DNA of 64,000 nucleotides from the NCBI GenBank assembly GCA_932294295.1, contig OW028573.1, forward strand, positions 57,947,829-58,011,828, in the 5' to 3' direction. This document shows, in pieces, positions 1 to 9,439 of the stretch (position 1 is the stretch's first letter; each line of letters begins with the position of its first letter). The translations under genes were made by a program, and so were the position numbers. The notes under the pieces were generated by a model. The model worked only from the letters and a program-made list of their open reading frames with translations, was not told the DNA's origin and did not search any database. This stretch comes from Alitta virens (lineage: Eukaryota; Annelida; Polychaeta; Phyllodocida; Nereididae).

Positions 1-90
1 ATTGTTAGTAACTTTCAATTGTCAGAAATATGTAACAATGTATATCATGTAATACTAAAATGAATAAAAATATTTATTTCTCACTTCCAG

Positions 91-2365
91 AAACCCAACA
101 AGACTTTCCCAATGGTTGTGCACAGTGCAGCCAAAAAGTTACCGTGGAGCAATTTACCACATTTGCAACAAAAGGTAAAATTTGTGTATTCGTTTTTGCA
201 CCAAATTTTTGCCAAAAAGTAGTTAACTTGGTTATCAGGTTGAAAATGAGAATAGTAATTTGTTCACAGCTGAAAATGTTCTTGGAATAATATCAGTAAA
301 ATACCATGATTTGTATTTTTGTTTTCTCCAGTTTTCAAACGTTTCGACAACCTGGACAAGGCCCTAGGGGAACTTCAGAAAGTGAACAGAATTGTTGAGG
401 AAGATCAGCTGGATTTTGAAAATATTCAATGTGCATCTCTGCTTGATGTCAAAAAACTTGAAAATGAGTTTCAGGATGATTCATACAAGAAGAAGCTGGT
501 AAGATATGACTTGCTTTTATAGACACTCAGAGCAAAATAATGAAGACAATCTACGATATGAACTGTTTGTACAGTGTGCTGACTACAGCAAATTTAGCAG
601 ATTACATCAAATTTGAAAATTAGTTTTCCAAACCATTTTAGATAGATAATGCCCCTTACCACAGTGTCATAGCAAGATATGTTTTGACTTGGCATAAAAG
701 ATTTGTTGTATATATATATATATATATAGAGTATTTAGTTATAGACAGATATATAGACAGATAAATAGAGATTGAAAGCACAGCCCTCTAAGGCAAGTTC
801 TTGCTGCTATCCATGAGGTGAGAGAGGAGGAGTCCACCCATGTTACACATTTACCCAATGAGTACTTACTTGCTTCAGCATAGACACTGAGAAGTAACAG
901 GTTTTCACAGAGAGCCACTGAAATATATTTAAGCCAAGTGATAAGGAAAAATCACTCAATCCATTTCCAGTACGAATTAGGGAAGTTTGAAACTTATAAT
1001 CAGCAAAGACTGCACAAGGGTATAATTATTAGCAAACTGCCTTGTTAATACAACCTTGCAATGGTGTGAAATAGTGAATTAGTATTTTTCATCAAAACAC
1101 TTTTTGCAGTGTATTTTGCTGTTATTACCAGCTGGCATACATATTACCCTATCGTGTGTGGTCTAATTATTTTTTGACAGAAGTGTGTACAGTCATGTTC
1201 AAGTTCATATATTTGTTGGTTCGATTAAAACATTAATATTTATGACATAAAGCGCTAATATTTTCACTCTTAAAATAGGAAAAACATAACATACTGTCAG
1301 AACTGCATTTAGGACATGACAGAAACAACAAATGCAAGCTAATTAAATAACTTCATACCCATTTCATTGCAGATCCAGGGGTTTGCAGCATTATATGGAG
1401 GCAAGGGCCAGAAATTGGGCCAAATTGTCAGGCCAATCATGCGCTGCCTCATGACAAACGGTGTGATGGCCAAATATTGTTTTCGAGGCCAAGACTCGAA
1501 GTTGTCCTTTGGGGACACACCAATGTACAAACTGATCATCAGTGAGTTTTACAGTTTTGCACATTTTGATACATAGTGTACCAAAGTATTCCATATGAAT
1601 TAAAGAATTTAAATAAACTTCACATGACAGAAAACCCTTTGATAATTTGCAGAAGCTGCAAGGAAAGCAACCAAAAAAAATCCAGATGGTCCCGCATCTG
1701 CTAATGATGTCAAAATTGAAGTTATGAATGTCTTGAGACATGCACCAAACCAACCTGGGGGCCAAATTATGAAAAGGTTTGTAGCAGCATACTGTTTGTT
1801 TCTTTAAATGACCACATTCCTTTTTGCTATTGAATTATTTGTGACTGAACTGTTAAAATAAAACATTATTTTAAATTAAATTAAAAAATGTATTTGTCCC
1901 TTTTTTAGGCATATAATAATAGATGCAAATTTAGAAAACTTGGCTGAAGCACTAATATATAATTGTAAATAATCTTAATTTTAAAATCAGTTCTTTTGCA
2001 AAAATGTGCCCAAGGTTATCGTAGTTACTAAAGTGAAAGGTTATCAAGCAGTGAGGTGGGCTGGCAGGCATTATGCACCTCACTAGTAAGTTAATGGTAC
2101 CTTTTGGTAAGGCACACTGACATATCTCAACAATTTATTTTTCAATGAAATTGCAAAGAAGGTGGTTTTCCGATTGTAATTAAATGTTATGTTCGAGAAA
2201 AAAATTGCATATGTGACAATATGTACAAACAATGATAAAACAAAAGCTTCTGTCACTAATCAAAAGTTTCTTTCTCTCATTTCTCAACAGAGGAAGAATA
2301 CCACCACCCAGCTAACACGACGCGATGTGATGGACTCGAATAGCTCCGATTCCAATTCGGATTAG
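91..2365 (+). CDS. DUF4806-domain protein, 3' five exons (5' end outside window)
   Basis: Five exons join in frame: 91-174, 332-498, 1373-1541, 1653-1776 and 2293-2365. Each has AG before and GT after it, and the last ends in TAG. The joined protein begins mid-gene with TQQDFPNGCAQCSQK, then a charged, probably helical segment (FKRFDNLDKALGELQKVN). The core IQGFAALYGGKGQK through MYKLIIKAARKATKK and EVMNVLRHAPNQPGGQIMKR fits the DUF4806 family of invertebrate proteins, whose function is unknown. The short tail is Ser/Asp-rich (DSNSSDSNSD). The final acceptor was chosen as CAGAG|GAAG because it keeps a 24-codon open frame; the other AG gives a stop after ten residues. An AATAAA lies near 2567. 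Introns hold nothing clear except a SINE tail at 739-861. DUF4806 genes are often multicopy, so this could be element-borne. Exon joins are inferred by eye. Confidence 0.72.
739..861 (-). mobile_element. 5'-truncated SINE copy in an intron
   Basis: Read on the minus strand, it matches the 3' part of the tRNA-headed SINE at 14793-15070. Shared blocks include GTAACATGGGTGGA, CCCACCTCAT and AGAGGGCTGTGCTTTC, followed in both by an ATCT-rich tail. The tail meets a (TA)n run at about 709-728. The tRNA-like head is missing, as expected for 5' truncation. Confidence 0.6.
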
Positions 2366-3478
2366 TAACATGACATTTGTGATTTTTTTTGTGGTTTTAT
2401 TATATTTTTGGTGTTTTATTAATTTCTTTTATTTATTTAATATATAGTTTCTAGTTATATCATTTTTTTTTATAATTACCATCTGGACAAGCCTGATCAT
2501 GTGTTTATGTCTATATAACAAACAAATGTATTTTTATGTTTTTTATTTCAGGGTCATTTGCCGCAAAATAAATAGTATTTCCGAAATGTACACAAGTTGT
2601 CTTTTCTTTGCTATTTTAGATATTATTAAATTAAATGTAAAAATGAAAATGTTATAAAATCATTAAAATAGGCCGTCTTTTTTACATCGCTTAATAACAT
2701 GCAATTAATATTAAAATAAAACGTTATAAAAACGTTATACATGGATCATCCTCATAATGTTGCCAGATAACATTAAATTTATGTTAAAGCGCAATGTTAT
2801 ATAGATGTTTAATTATAATGTTATAAAACTGTAAAAACCTAATGTTATAAGATTGTTAAAGATGGGTCGTCACTTTGATGCAACTGGATAATGTCAGATT
2901 AATGTTAAAAGGAAACGTTTTAAACACATTTTAACGCCTTGACAGATAAAACATTACCAAAACGTTAAACAAGGTCTTCTTTTTTATGTTTTTAGATTAT
3001 GTTAAATTTACGTAAAAAAAAAAAAACATTGTTATAACGTGAGTAAAGGGCTCCAATGGGTTGGTATTGGAATATGTTATAAAAACATTAAAAAAACGAT
3101 TAACTTCAACCATTTGAGGGCTATATCTTTCCGACGTAATATTAACATTTTTCCATGATGATGTTATCATAATGTTAGAAAAACGTTATCACAATGGCTC
3201 ATCTCAGACGTTAGATAATAACATTTCTGTTATGTTTTCAAAACATAATATAACAATATATTTTGAAATACGTAGTACTGACATACTAATTACATCTTGA
3301 GGAAAATGTTATAAACTAACTCACTTTTAATGTTTTTTAAACATTCAATATAAAAAGTTGTAATAATGTTTCGGCAACCGTCCGGTTTGATGTTAATTTT
3401 ACGTTATGAGATTACGTTATTCTGACCTTTCTCTAAACATTATTCTAACGTTATTTTAACGTTATTGTGTTAGCTGGG
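2307..3478. repeat. AACGTT-rich degenerate array bounded by a 12-bp inverted repeat
   Basis: CCCAGCTAACAC at 2307-2318 is perfectly inverted as GTGTTAGCTGGG at 3467-3478. From about 2635 to the right arm the sequence is a degenerate tandem array rich in AACGTTA, TAACATT and ATGTTATAA words. A recurring block (roughly ATGGNTCGTC followed by ATGTT..AGATAACATTAA) appears near 2739, 2859 and 2969, giving a period of about 110-120 bp. The left arm lies inside the last coding exon of the DUF4806 gene, so stop codon and 3'UTR fall between the arms. It may be the end of a DNA transposon. No clear target duplication was seen. Confidence 0.5.
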
Positions 3479-3545
3479 AAGCCGTAGTATGACGTAACGG
3501 TTACGCAACGCAATTCTCAGCTCCAAGCCGACGGCAAACCGGGAA
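3479..3545. repeat. Fragment related to the end of the 12.5-14.5 kb palindromic element
   Basis: The block CCGTAGTATGACGTAACGG followed by TTACGCAACGC closely resembles CCGTAGTATTACGAAACGG plus TTATGCAATGC near 12520-12552. Both continue into GC-rich sequence with CCGACGG or CCGCCGA words. It abuts the array end at 3478, suggesting one insertion next to another. Confidence 0.4.
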
Positions 3546-3567
3546 TTCTCGAAGAAAGGCCTTCTCC

Positions 3568-3896
3568 CTAGCATTAGGAAACTTTTCCCTGGTGAAAACA
3601 ATGAAAGTGTAGTATTCCAGCATCATAATGCCCCTGCTCACACAGCAAAAGTGACAAAACAATATTTAGAACGCAACTCTATTACTTCCATGTTTTGGCC
3701 GGGACAAAGTCCGGATTTAAATCCAATAGAGAACCTGTCGGCCTACGTGGAGGGCAAACTAACTGGACAGAAGTTTGCAAACACAGAGGGGCTTTGGAAA
3801 GCAGTAAAATTTGAGTGGGAAAATGTAGACAGTCCCAGGTGGTTAAGGCTCTCTAGAAGTGTGGCGAAAAGACTAACTCTTCTTAAAAAAGCCTAA
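3568..3896 (+). pseudogene. Tc1-type transposase C-terminal fragment
   Basis: An open frame from about 3568 to the TAA at 3894 reads VVFQHHNAPAHTAKVT, then ITSMFWPGQSPDLNPIENL and a C-terminal basic helix region. This is the catalytic end of a Tc1/mariner DDE transposase. The second catalytic Asp, usual before NAPxH, is His here (QHHN). The last acid is the Glu of PIEN, 34 residues later, so the spacing is DD34E. The N-terminal DNA-binding part and first Asp are absent, so the copy is dead. GTG at 3651 is an internal codon, not a real start. Confidence 0.8.
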
Positions 3897-4209
3897 GGAA
3901 AAGCCATCCCCTATTAAACTTAAGCTTTTTTTGTGTGATACATAAAAATATAATGCAACATGGCTCTGTATTTCGTGTAGAAATCAAGCAACATTAAAAT
4001 GACATGAAATTCTGACTTGGCTCATTTTTTTGCCCAGGAGTAGGTACAAATTAATTCTTTCCAGTTTATGTGGATATCATTGCAATGAAGTACCACAGGT
4101 TATGCACTATATTGGATTTTATGAAGTTAAACTTTGTGGTATTGCATGTTTTAGTTGATTTGAACTAATTGCATTGATTTGGTGAATTAAAAAATATAAA
4201 TATACTTAA

Positions 4210-5225
4210 TAAATTGTATACGCCTGTAGTCAAACTTATTGAGTTCGTTAGGCATTGGTGTCTGTTATTGGAAAGATACGCTGTCACTGTGGCCGTGGTC
4301 TACATAGCCACCAACGATAATGTAGATGCGGATTTCTTAAGCCGGGGCAAGATAGACAAGTTCATTGCTAAAGGCAATGTAGTGCCTGAGCGTGTCTGGC
4401 CGGCGGCAGTTAGCTACTTCAGGAATTTGATTTGATTGATTTATATTGTCAGAGCTTGATCCCAGGGTAGTTGGTCTGGTAACATCAGGGCTAGCTTTCC
4501 TGTCACCAGGTATTTGAGGTTTACTCAGGTCTACTCTCTCGATCCTCTCGGTCTCTTCGAGCTGTCTGCACTTAGATTTATTACATATTTGTCTGCATCC
4601 CGATTGACATTGTCCACCATTAGGTTGTATCTATCAGGTGTTAGAGCCTGGCTCATATCATTGGGATGTCACCCACCCAATATTTATACAGTCAGAGTTA
4701 AATGGGCATCAAAATCTGTGGCGAGACCAGTATCCTATGCCATGCTGGCTCATCTCCATACAACTGTTGATTTCACTTATGATAATTTTTTTTTGCTCAG
4801 TGCTATGACACTGGCATGTTTTGGGTGTTTGCATTCGGCCAAATATTGTTATAATCTGTCTGTTTCGCCACCCTTACTCCCGGGTGCCTTCTCCTTTCAC
4901 GGAGCAACAATTCCATTCATGTTAGTCAAAGACGCATCTTCAAAAAATTCAATTAAAGGCTTCAAAGTAACAATAGGTTGTTCTGGAACACGTATCTGTG
5001 CCGTTTGTAGAATGAAGTTGTATCCAACCACCAGAAGGGCCTCTATCTATTTCAAGATTGTTCTCCTCTTACTCACTGCAACTTTTCTAGTGCCATGATG
5101 AGAATGAATGTTACCCCACATTCATTACGAGCAGGTGTAGCAACAGATGCAGCCGCTATGCAGTTGCCCGAGTCCGTGGTTCAACGGCTCAGATGCTGAA
5201 GGTCGAAGCCTACAAGGTTTATATA
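4210..5225 (+). mobile_element. DIRS-like retroelement remnant: RNase H tail and tyrosine recombinase
   Basis: 4214-4435 reads VYIATNDNVDADFLSRGKI, the HIPGxxNxxAD-LSR signature ending the RNase H domain of DIRS-type elements. 4514-5098 is a YR-type integrase: an N-terminal helical part (FITYLSASRLTLSTIRLYLS) and a core with TLACFGCLHSAKY. The first catalytic Arg, expected in a FLRSSE-like motif, is His. A frameshift near 5098 leads to NVTPHSLRAGVATDAAA, with the His and Arg of the HxxR box intact. GRW has become C-stop, and YKVYIRPT supplies the possible nucleophile Tyr. Several stops and shifts make it a pseudogene. Confidence 0.75.
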
Positions 5226-5380
5226 CGACCCACTAGACCAGACCGCCGCTATCGCTGCGCAGCTAGCATCAGGCCCACACACTCTCCTTTGCACTCGCAT
5301 CAACTAACAAATATCATACTTCGAATCTTTTAGCTTAACACATTCATATTTGCTCTTGGGTTGACTGATTTTGGGCCCAC

Positions 5381-5486
5381 CACAAGAGCAACCACTAGAG
5401 TTGTGTTGCTGGTTTGTGTTAGGCGCTTTGTGTTGTTTCATTTGTCCACACTTAGCTTCTGTCTCCTCATTGTTTCTGAGTATTAA
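5381..5486 (+). repeat. Direct repeat, copy 1, of DIRS-like 3' region
   Basis: About 106 bp from CACAAGAGCAACCACT to GTTTCTGAGTATTAA recurs at 7639-7752 in the same orientation with a few differences. Without the LINE inserted between them the copies would lie about 550 bp apart. Downstream of a YR gene this could be the B1/B2 part of split direct repeats known in Ngaro/PAT-type elements, but no matching A repeats were found. Confidence 0.55.
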
Positions 5487-5987
5487 ATAACATTTATTGA
5501 GGTGATAAATGTAGTTAATAATCAATAGGCAATTTGCTTCCGGGCGCCGCCGGCTTACCTGAAGGCCAATAGCATTCATGTCATTATAATCCAATTAATT
5601 ATTCAAACAAAACTGAGGAGCTCTTCATTTCTAATCAATCGCTCTGATTTCTTCACCAACCCATCCCTATTATAAGGATTATTATATATATCGTTTTATT
5701 GACAAGCCTGATATCAGGAATTGATACATGTGTCCTACAACATTACAAAACAAACAAATATACAACATAACAAAAACAAGTCTAGTGTCTACATCTACTA
5801 TGTATACAATCTATAATCTACTAGTATTTCTAAATATTTACTTGATAAACGCAAGTCGGTTCCAGTTTTGTTTACATATACATACATGAATATAAAAATG
5901 AGAGTTAATACTGTACAGGTCAATACTTCAAGTGGGTAATACTGTAATGATTTCAAAACAAATTTGAATAAAAAGTCAGTTTGAAAT

Positions 5988-6133
5988 GGCAAAAGAAGGT
6001 GTCCATGGGTTGGGTCAGTGGGTGGGGTCTTCAGAGCAGCATTGCGCTGACCTCTGAAACGGCAAAAGGGGGTGTCCATGGGCTGGGTCAATGAGTGGGA
6101 TCTTCAGAGCAACATTGCGCTGACCTCTGAGAT
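5988..6133 (-). repeat. 73-bp tandem duplication in LINE 3'UTR
   Basis: Two adjacent units (5988-6060 and 6061-6133) begin GGCAAAAG and contain GGTGTCCATGGG, TCTTCAGAGCA and CATTGCGCTGACCTCTGA. They differ at about seven or eight positions. An ORF across them is a shadow. Confidence 0.8.
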
Positions 6134-6359
6134 TGTCATAATGGGGTGTTTGAATTGAAAGGTTCCCTGTCTAGTGGAAGGGGGGGCACCAATACTGAAT
6201 TAACATTATGAAAAAACTCTATTTAGAAAGTTGCCTTATGCCTTTAGCACTTCTGGATTCTTACATGACAATAGGGCTTGGAATTGTTGAGATTTGTCTA
6301 GGTCATGAAAATTAGGTATACTATCTGTTGCTATATTAAGTAATTCTAGCCTTGGTATT

Positions 6360-7157
6360 TCATTTTTTATTACATGTCAGTAAGCAGTGAGATTCATCTT
6401 CTATTTCACCAATGTCACAATATTCACATATTCTCTCATGCAAAGGAATTTTTGGGGATTCATGTCTACCAGTTTCAATTTTAAGATTGTGGGAGCTAGC
6501 TCTGAATCTTGCTATATTACTGTATGTTTTTTTGGGCAGATTTAATAGTAGGTATGGCTCAATGCAGTAGCTGGTTTTAAATGTTTTATAGGTCCTAAGT
6601 TTAGGTTGGGCGTTTGTGTCATTTATTTCATGAAGAATTCTATCCTTTTCATTGTCATAAAGTACTAGTTTTATCTTATTTGTCAGTACGCTGGGTTCTA
6701 GAGCTTGCCAATTAATTATGTTTGCTTCAGAGATGATATGCTTTACTTTAGTGTACCAGTTTCTCTGACCATTTGTGTGTAGTTTTTCTTGTATTTTCAA
6801 GCACTTATTTAATATTTCACTATTAGGCATTGTCTGAAGTCTTGCCCAGTAGTTTACTGTAGCAAGTTTTTGTCTGATGTGAAGTGTAAATCGTCCTGTT
6901 TCTGCATACACAGCTAAGGAAGGGGTTTGTTTTCGTACATTTAATACATTCTTCAGGTAACCTAATTGCACTTTCTCTATTTCAGAAATAGGGGAATTTT
7001 GTGACCATAGTACACTATTGTATTCTAGAATGGGAAGTATATAACTGTCAAACATTTTTATGGCAAGCAAAGGGGGTATCTGACCCAATGCTGGTTTAAG
7101 TTTACTTCGTAGAGCAAAGAGAGCCTTTTGGGCTTCGGTTATTAAGTGACTTGTCAC
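6360..7157 (-). CDS. LINE reverse transcriptase, C-terminal part (265 aa)
   Basis: The ORF starts in the RT connection region (SYILPILEYNSVLWS, typical of non-LTR RTs) and ends in a zinc-knuckle-like block ICEYCDIGEIEDESHCLLTC, spaced CxxC...HxxxxC. The polymerase palm with the YADD box is missing because the insertion is 5'-truncated. The frame is uninterrupted over 265 codons, which suggests a fairly young copy. The knuckle is shared in type with the LINE at 9440-12175 but not with the LINEs at 28-38 kb. Clade not assigned. Confidence 0.75.
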   Translation of the reverse strand: MTSHLITEAQKALFALRSKLKPALGQIPPLLAIKMFDSYILPILEYNSVLWSQNSPISEIEKVQLGYLKNVLNVRKQTPSLAVYAETGRFTLHIRQKLATVNYWARLQTMPNSEILNKCLKIQEKLHTNGQRNWYTKVKHIISEANIINWQALEPSVLTNKIKLVLYDNEKDRILHEINDTNAQPKLRTYKTFKTSYCIEPYLLLNLPKKTYSNIARFRASSHNLKIETGRHESPKIPLHERICEYCDIGEIEDESHCLLTCNKK

Positions 7158-7301
7158 CTTGTGATGTATGCGTTTCTAGTTATTTGTGATGATGTGGCCT
7201 AGGTATTTATATGTGTCTACATTTTCTATACTCTGAGTGTTATATATGAAATTAATAGAGCTTTTCGTACCCATTTTCATCACTATTATTATAAGGATTA
7301 T

Positions 7302-8066
7302 CATAAGGATTGATCATTTCTTCTAATATCAATGTATAAATTTGAATATCAATTACAAGTTGTTGTCTCTGATTTAATAACAGAACTGCAATTCTATTAT
7401 AGCATTCGATCAGTGAGTATCATTATCTCAATTGTTGTGAGATTTGGTTCCATAGACTTATGATAGTGTAAGTTGCTATTGCTTTCACTGCTTACATAGT
7501 TTAAGCATGTTTTTTCATGTTATCTCTGTTTAACTAAATGGTTAATAAATTGTATTATTGATCATAGTTGTAAGAGTAATAAGTTTTAATACTTGTGTTT
7601 CAATTATGTTTGCATGTTGTGATATAACAAGGGGCTGCCACAAGAGCAACCACTTTAGTTGTGTTGCTGGTTTGTGCTAGGCACTTTTTGTTGTATATGG
7701 TTTCATTTTTTTCACACTTAGCTTCTGTCTCCTTGTTGTTTCTGAGTATTAACGTTATATTTCATGTTGCTGTATTGTTTATGCGCTTGTAAATAAAGGT
7801 TGACATGTTATCTTTATTTATTTAAGATTAGCTTAAAGATAATTAGTGTCTTTGATGTTGCATTGCATGCATAAATAATCTGTTTATATTTTTTGTTGTT
7901 TTTTACCTTTGGCAAAAACATTAGCTGAAGGTATTGCAATTACTCCGGGCAAAAGTGGGTTAAACCTCCCACTTTATGGGCATTAAAAAAAAACCTAATG
8001 GATGCAATGATACAGAGACTTAGTGATCTACAGACAGTTGGACAAACTGACAAAAACTGATTCCAA
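7302..8066. other. DIRS-like 3' flank; otherwise no gene seen
   Basis: AT-rich sequence around direct repeat copy 2. No ORF with recognisable motifs, no RNA gene. It may be the rest of the DIRS-like 3' region. Confidence 0.4.
7639..7752 (+). repeat. Direct repeat, copy 2, of DIRS-like 3' region
   Basis: Second copy of 5381-5486, with the same order of CACAAGAGCAACCACT, TGTGTTGCTGGTTTGTG, CACACTTAGCTTCTGTCTCC and TTTCTGAGTATTAA. It is a few bases longer in the middle. An AATAAA-like TAAATAAAGG follows near 7790. Confidence 0.55.
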
Positions 8067-8068
8067 AT

Positions 8069-8262
8069 ATCTAGGCTTTAGCTGGCTGGTCGCCAAAACA
8101 CTAATTGCTAAGCAAAATCAAAACTATGATTCCCTAAACTGGCAAAAGGCCGTGCAGTTAAGCGTTAATCAGACTGATCAAATAGCACCCAGCATCACAC
8201 TGATCAGGTGGCGCCCTCTAGCATTATATCTCATAATGACCAGCTAAAGCCTTGAAATATAG
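8069..8262. repeat. Short inverted-repeat (MITE-like) segment
   Basis: AGGCTTTAGCTGG at about 8075-8087 is answered by CCAGCTAAAGCCT at about 8239-8252, with partial pairing outside (AAATATCT against AAATATAG). The 190-bp interior includes TGGCGCCCTCTAG. No clear target duplication. Small and diverged, so uncertain. Confidence 0.35.
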
Positions 8263-8321
8263 AACTTTTAATTCTTATAAAAATTAAAGCACATAGGACC
8301 ATGCAGTTTTAGTTTGGTAAC

Positions 8322-8973
8322 TAGCCAGAACGGACCTGCATTGCATTAGATGCGATGTAGGGTCGAAACGACTTGCATACAAATTCGTCGAATTTTATAT
8401 TTTTGACTGCTCTGTGACTATTGTGTCGCAGATATTAATTTCTTCCAATTTTATTAAATTTCTGTGCCATTTTCGACTTAATAATCCTTCCGCCTAGTTC
8501 CACTAAAACTCACTAGAGGGTTCCGGCAACATCACAGTGCCACCCAGATGCAATGCCAAAACTCACAAGAGGGCTCCGGCGACGTTTCAACGCCCCTAGT
8601 GGATAATAAGATTCACACAGAATAGCGCTGGCAAGTCCGTAGTTTTCTCACTTTCACAATTAAAATAAGTTAATAAACCATTTCAACACGATTCCACTGT
8701 TCTATGGGTGTAATATAGCTAAAGTATTAGATATGTATCTGCATGTTTCTCATAAGGCTGTCGTGTAATCAAGTAAACATGAGATCAAAAATAGTGCAGA
8801 AATCGATGATAATTGGAAGAAATCAACCATATCTGAGCGCGATACAATAGAAAAAAGGTATGTCTAACCCTAGAGCAGGTGTGTAAAATGCTAGTTCCCA
8901 CACAAGCCGAAAGTCAATATTTTTTCATCTCGGTCGTTGTAACCCTGTCCTGTGGACAGGGGACTTGTAGCTA
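8322..8973 (+). mobile_element. Hairpin-ended foldback element, copy 1
   Basis: Starts TAGCCAGAACGGACC and ends CTTGTAGCTA, like the 13167-14176 copy. Just inside the left end is an imperfect hairpin (8332-8365, GACCTGCATTGCAT against ATGCGATGTAGGGTC). Just inside the right end is a perfect 8-bp stem (8943-8961, CCCTGTCC/GGACAGGG). Interior arms pair: CTTCCAATTTTATTAAATTT on the left against ATCGATGATAATTGGAAG on the right. The middle carries CGCCTAGTTCCACTAAAACT. No ORF is present, so it is non-autonomous. Related copies: 13167-14176 and 46066-46760. Confidence 0.65.
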
Positions 8974-9439
8974 GAAAAATACTTATGTTACACTGCTGAA
9001 TTCCAAAGATTATAATTTTAGAGCTAAAAACAATTGTAAAAGAAAATTGCTAAACCAAGCAATTTTGTGTTTTCACAATTGCAAATTGGGGGTAACAACC
9101 ATTGATCTTGGGTTATGTCCTAACATCTTTAGAATCAGCTATACAAGTTTAATATTTCAGAAAAAAAATTGTGTTAAATATTCCTGCTTAATATTTCATG
9201 TCTATTTAGCCCAACCCAGGTTTGATATGGATTCGGGTTAAACACAGTGGGTGGGTAAAATTTGCCAAACCTGATACATGGTACTTGATTCTCATCAGAA
9301 TGTTTGTTTCTGAAATGGTTCCATCCTTATGGCATATGACAGTCATTTAATATGAATTAATACAGTGCTGTGGTAATTTTTAATACCTAAGAAAGCATTG
9401 TTCACGGTGGTTGATTTTAATATATATATATATATTTAT

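Larger units (their letters stand above)
5683..7286 (-). mobile_element. 5'-truncated LINE with 15-bp target-site duplication
   Basis: TATTATAAGGATTAT occurs at 5668-5682 and again at 7287-7301, directly flanking this segment. It is a minus-strand LINE 3' end: the RT C-terminal ORF, a 3'UTR with a 73-bp tandem duplication, and a short TA-rich tail at the low-coordinate end. It sits in the 3' region of the DIRS-like element and splits that element's direct repeats, so it is the younger insertion. Confidence 0.8.
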
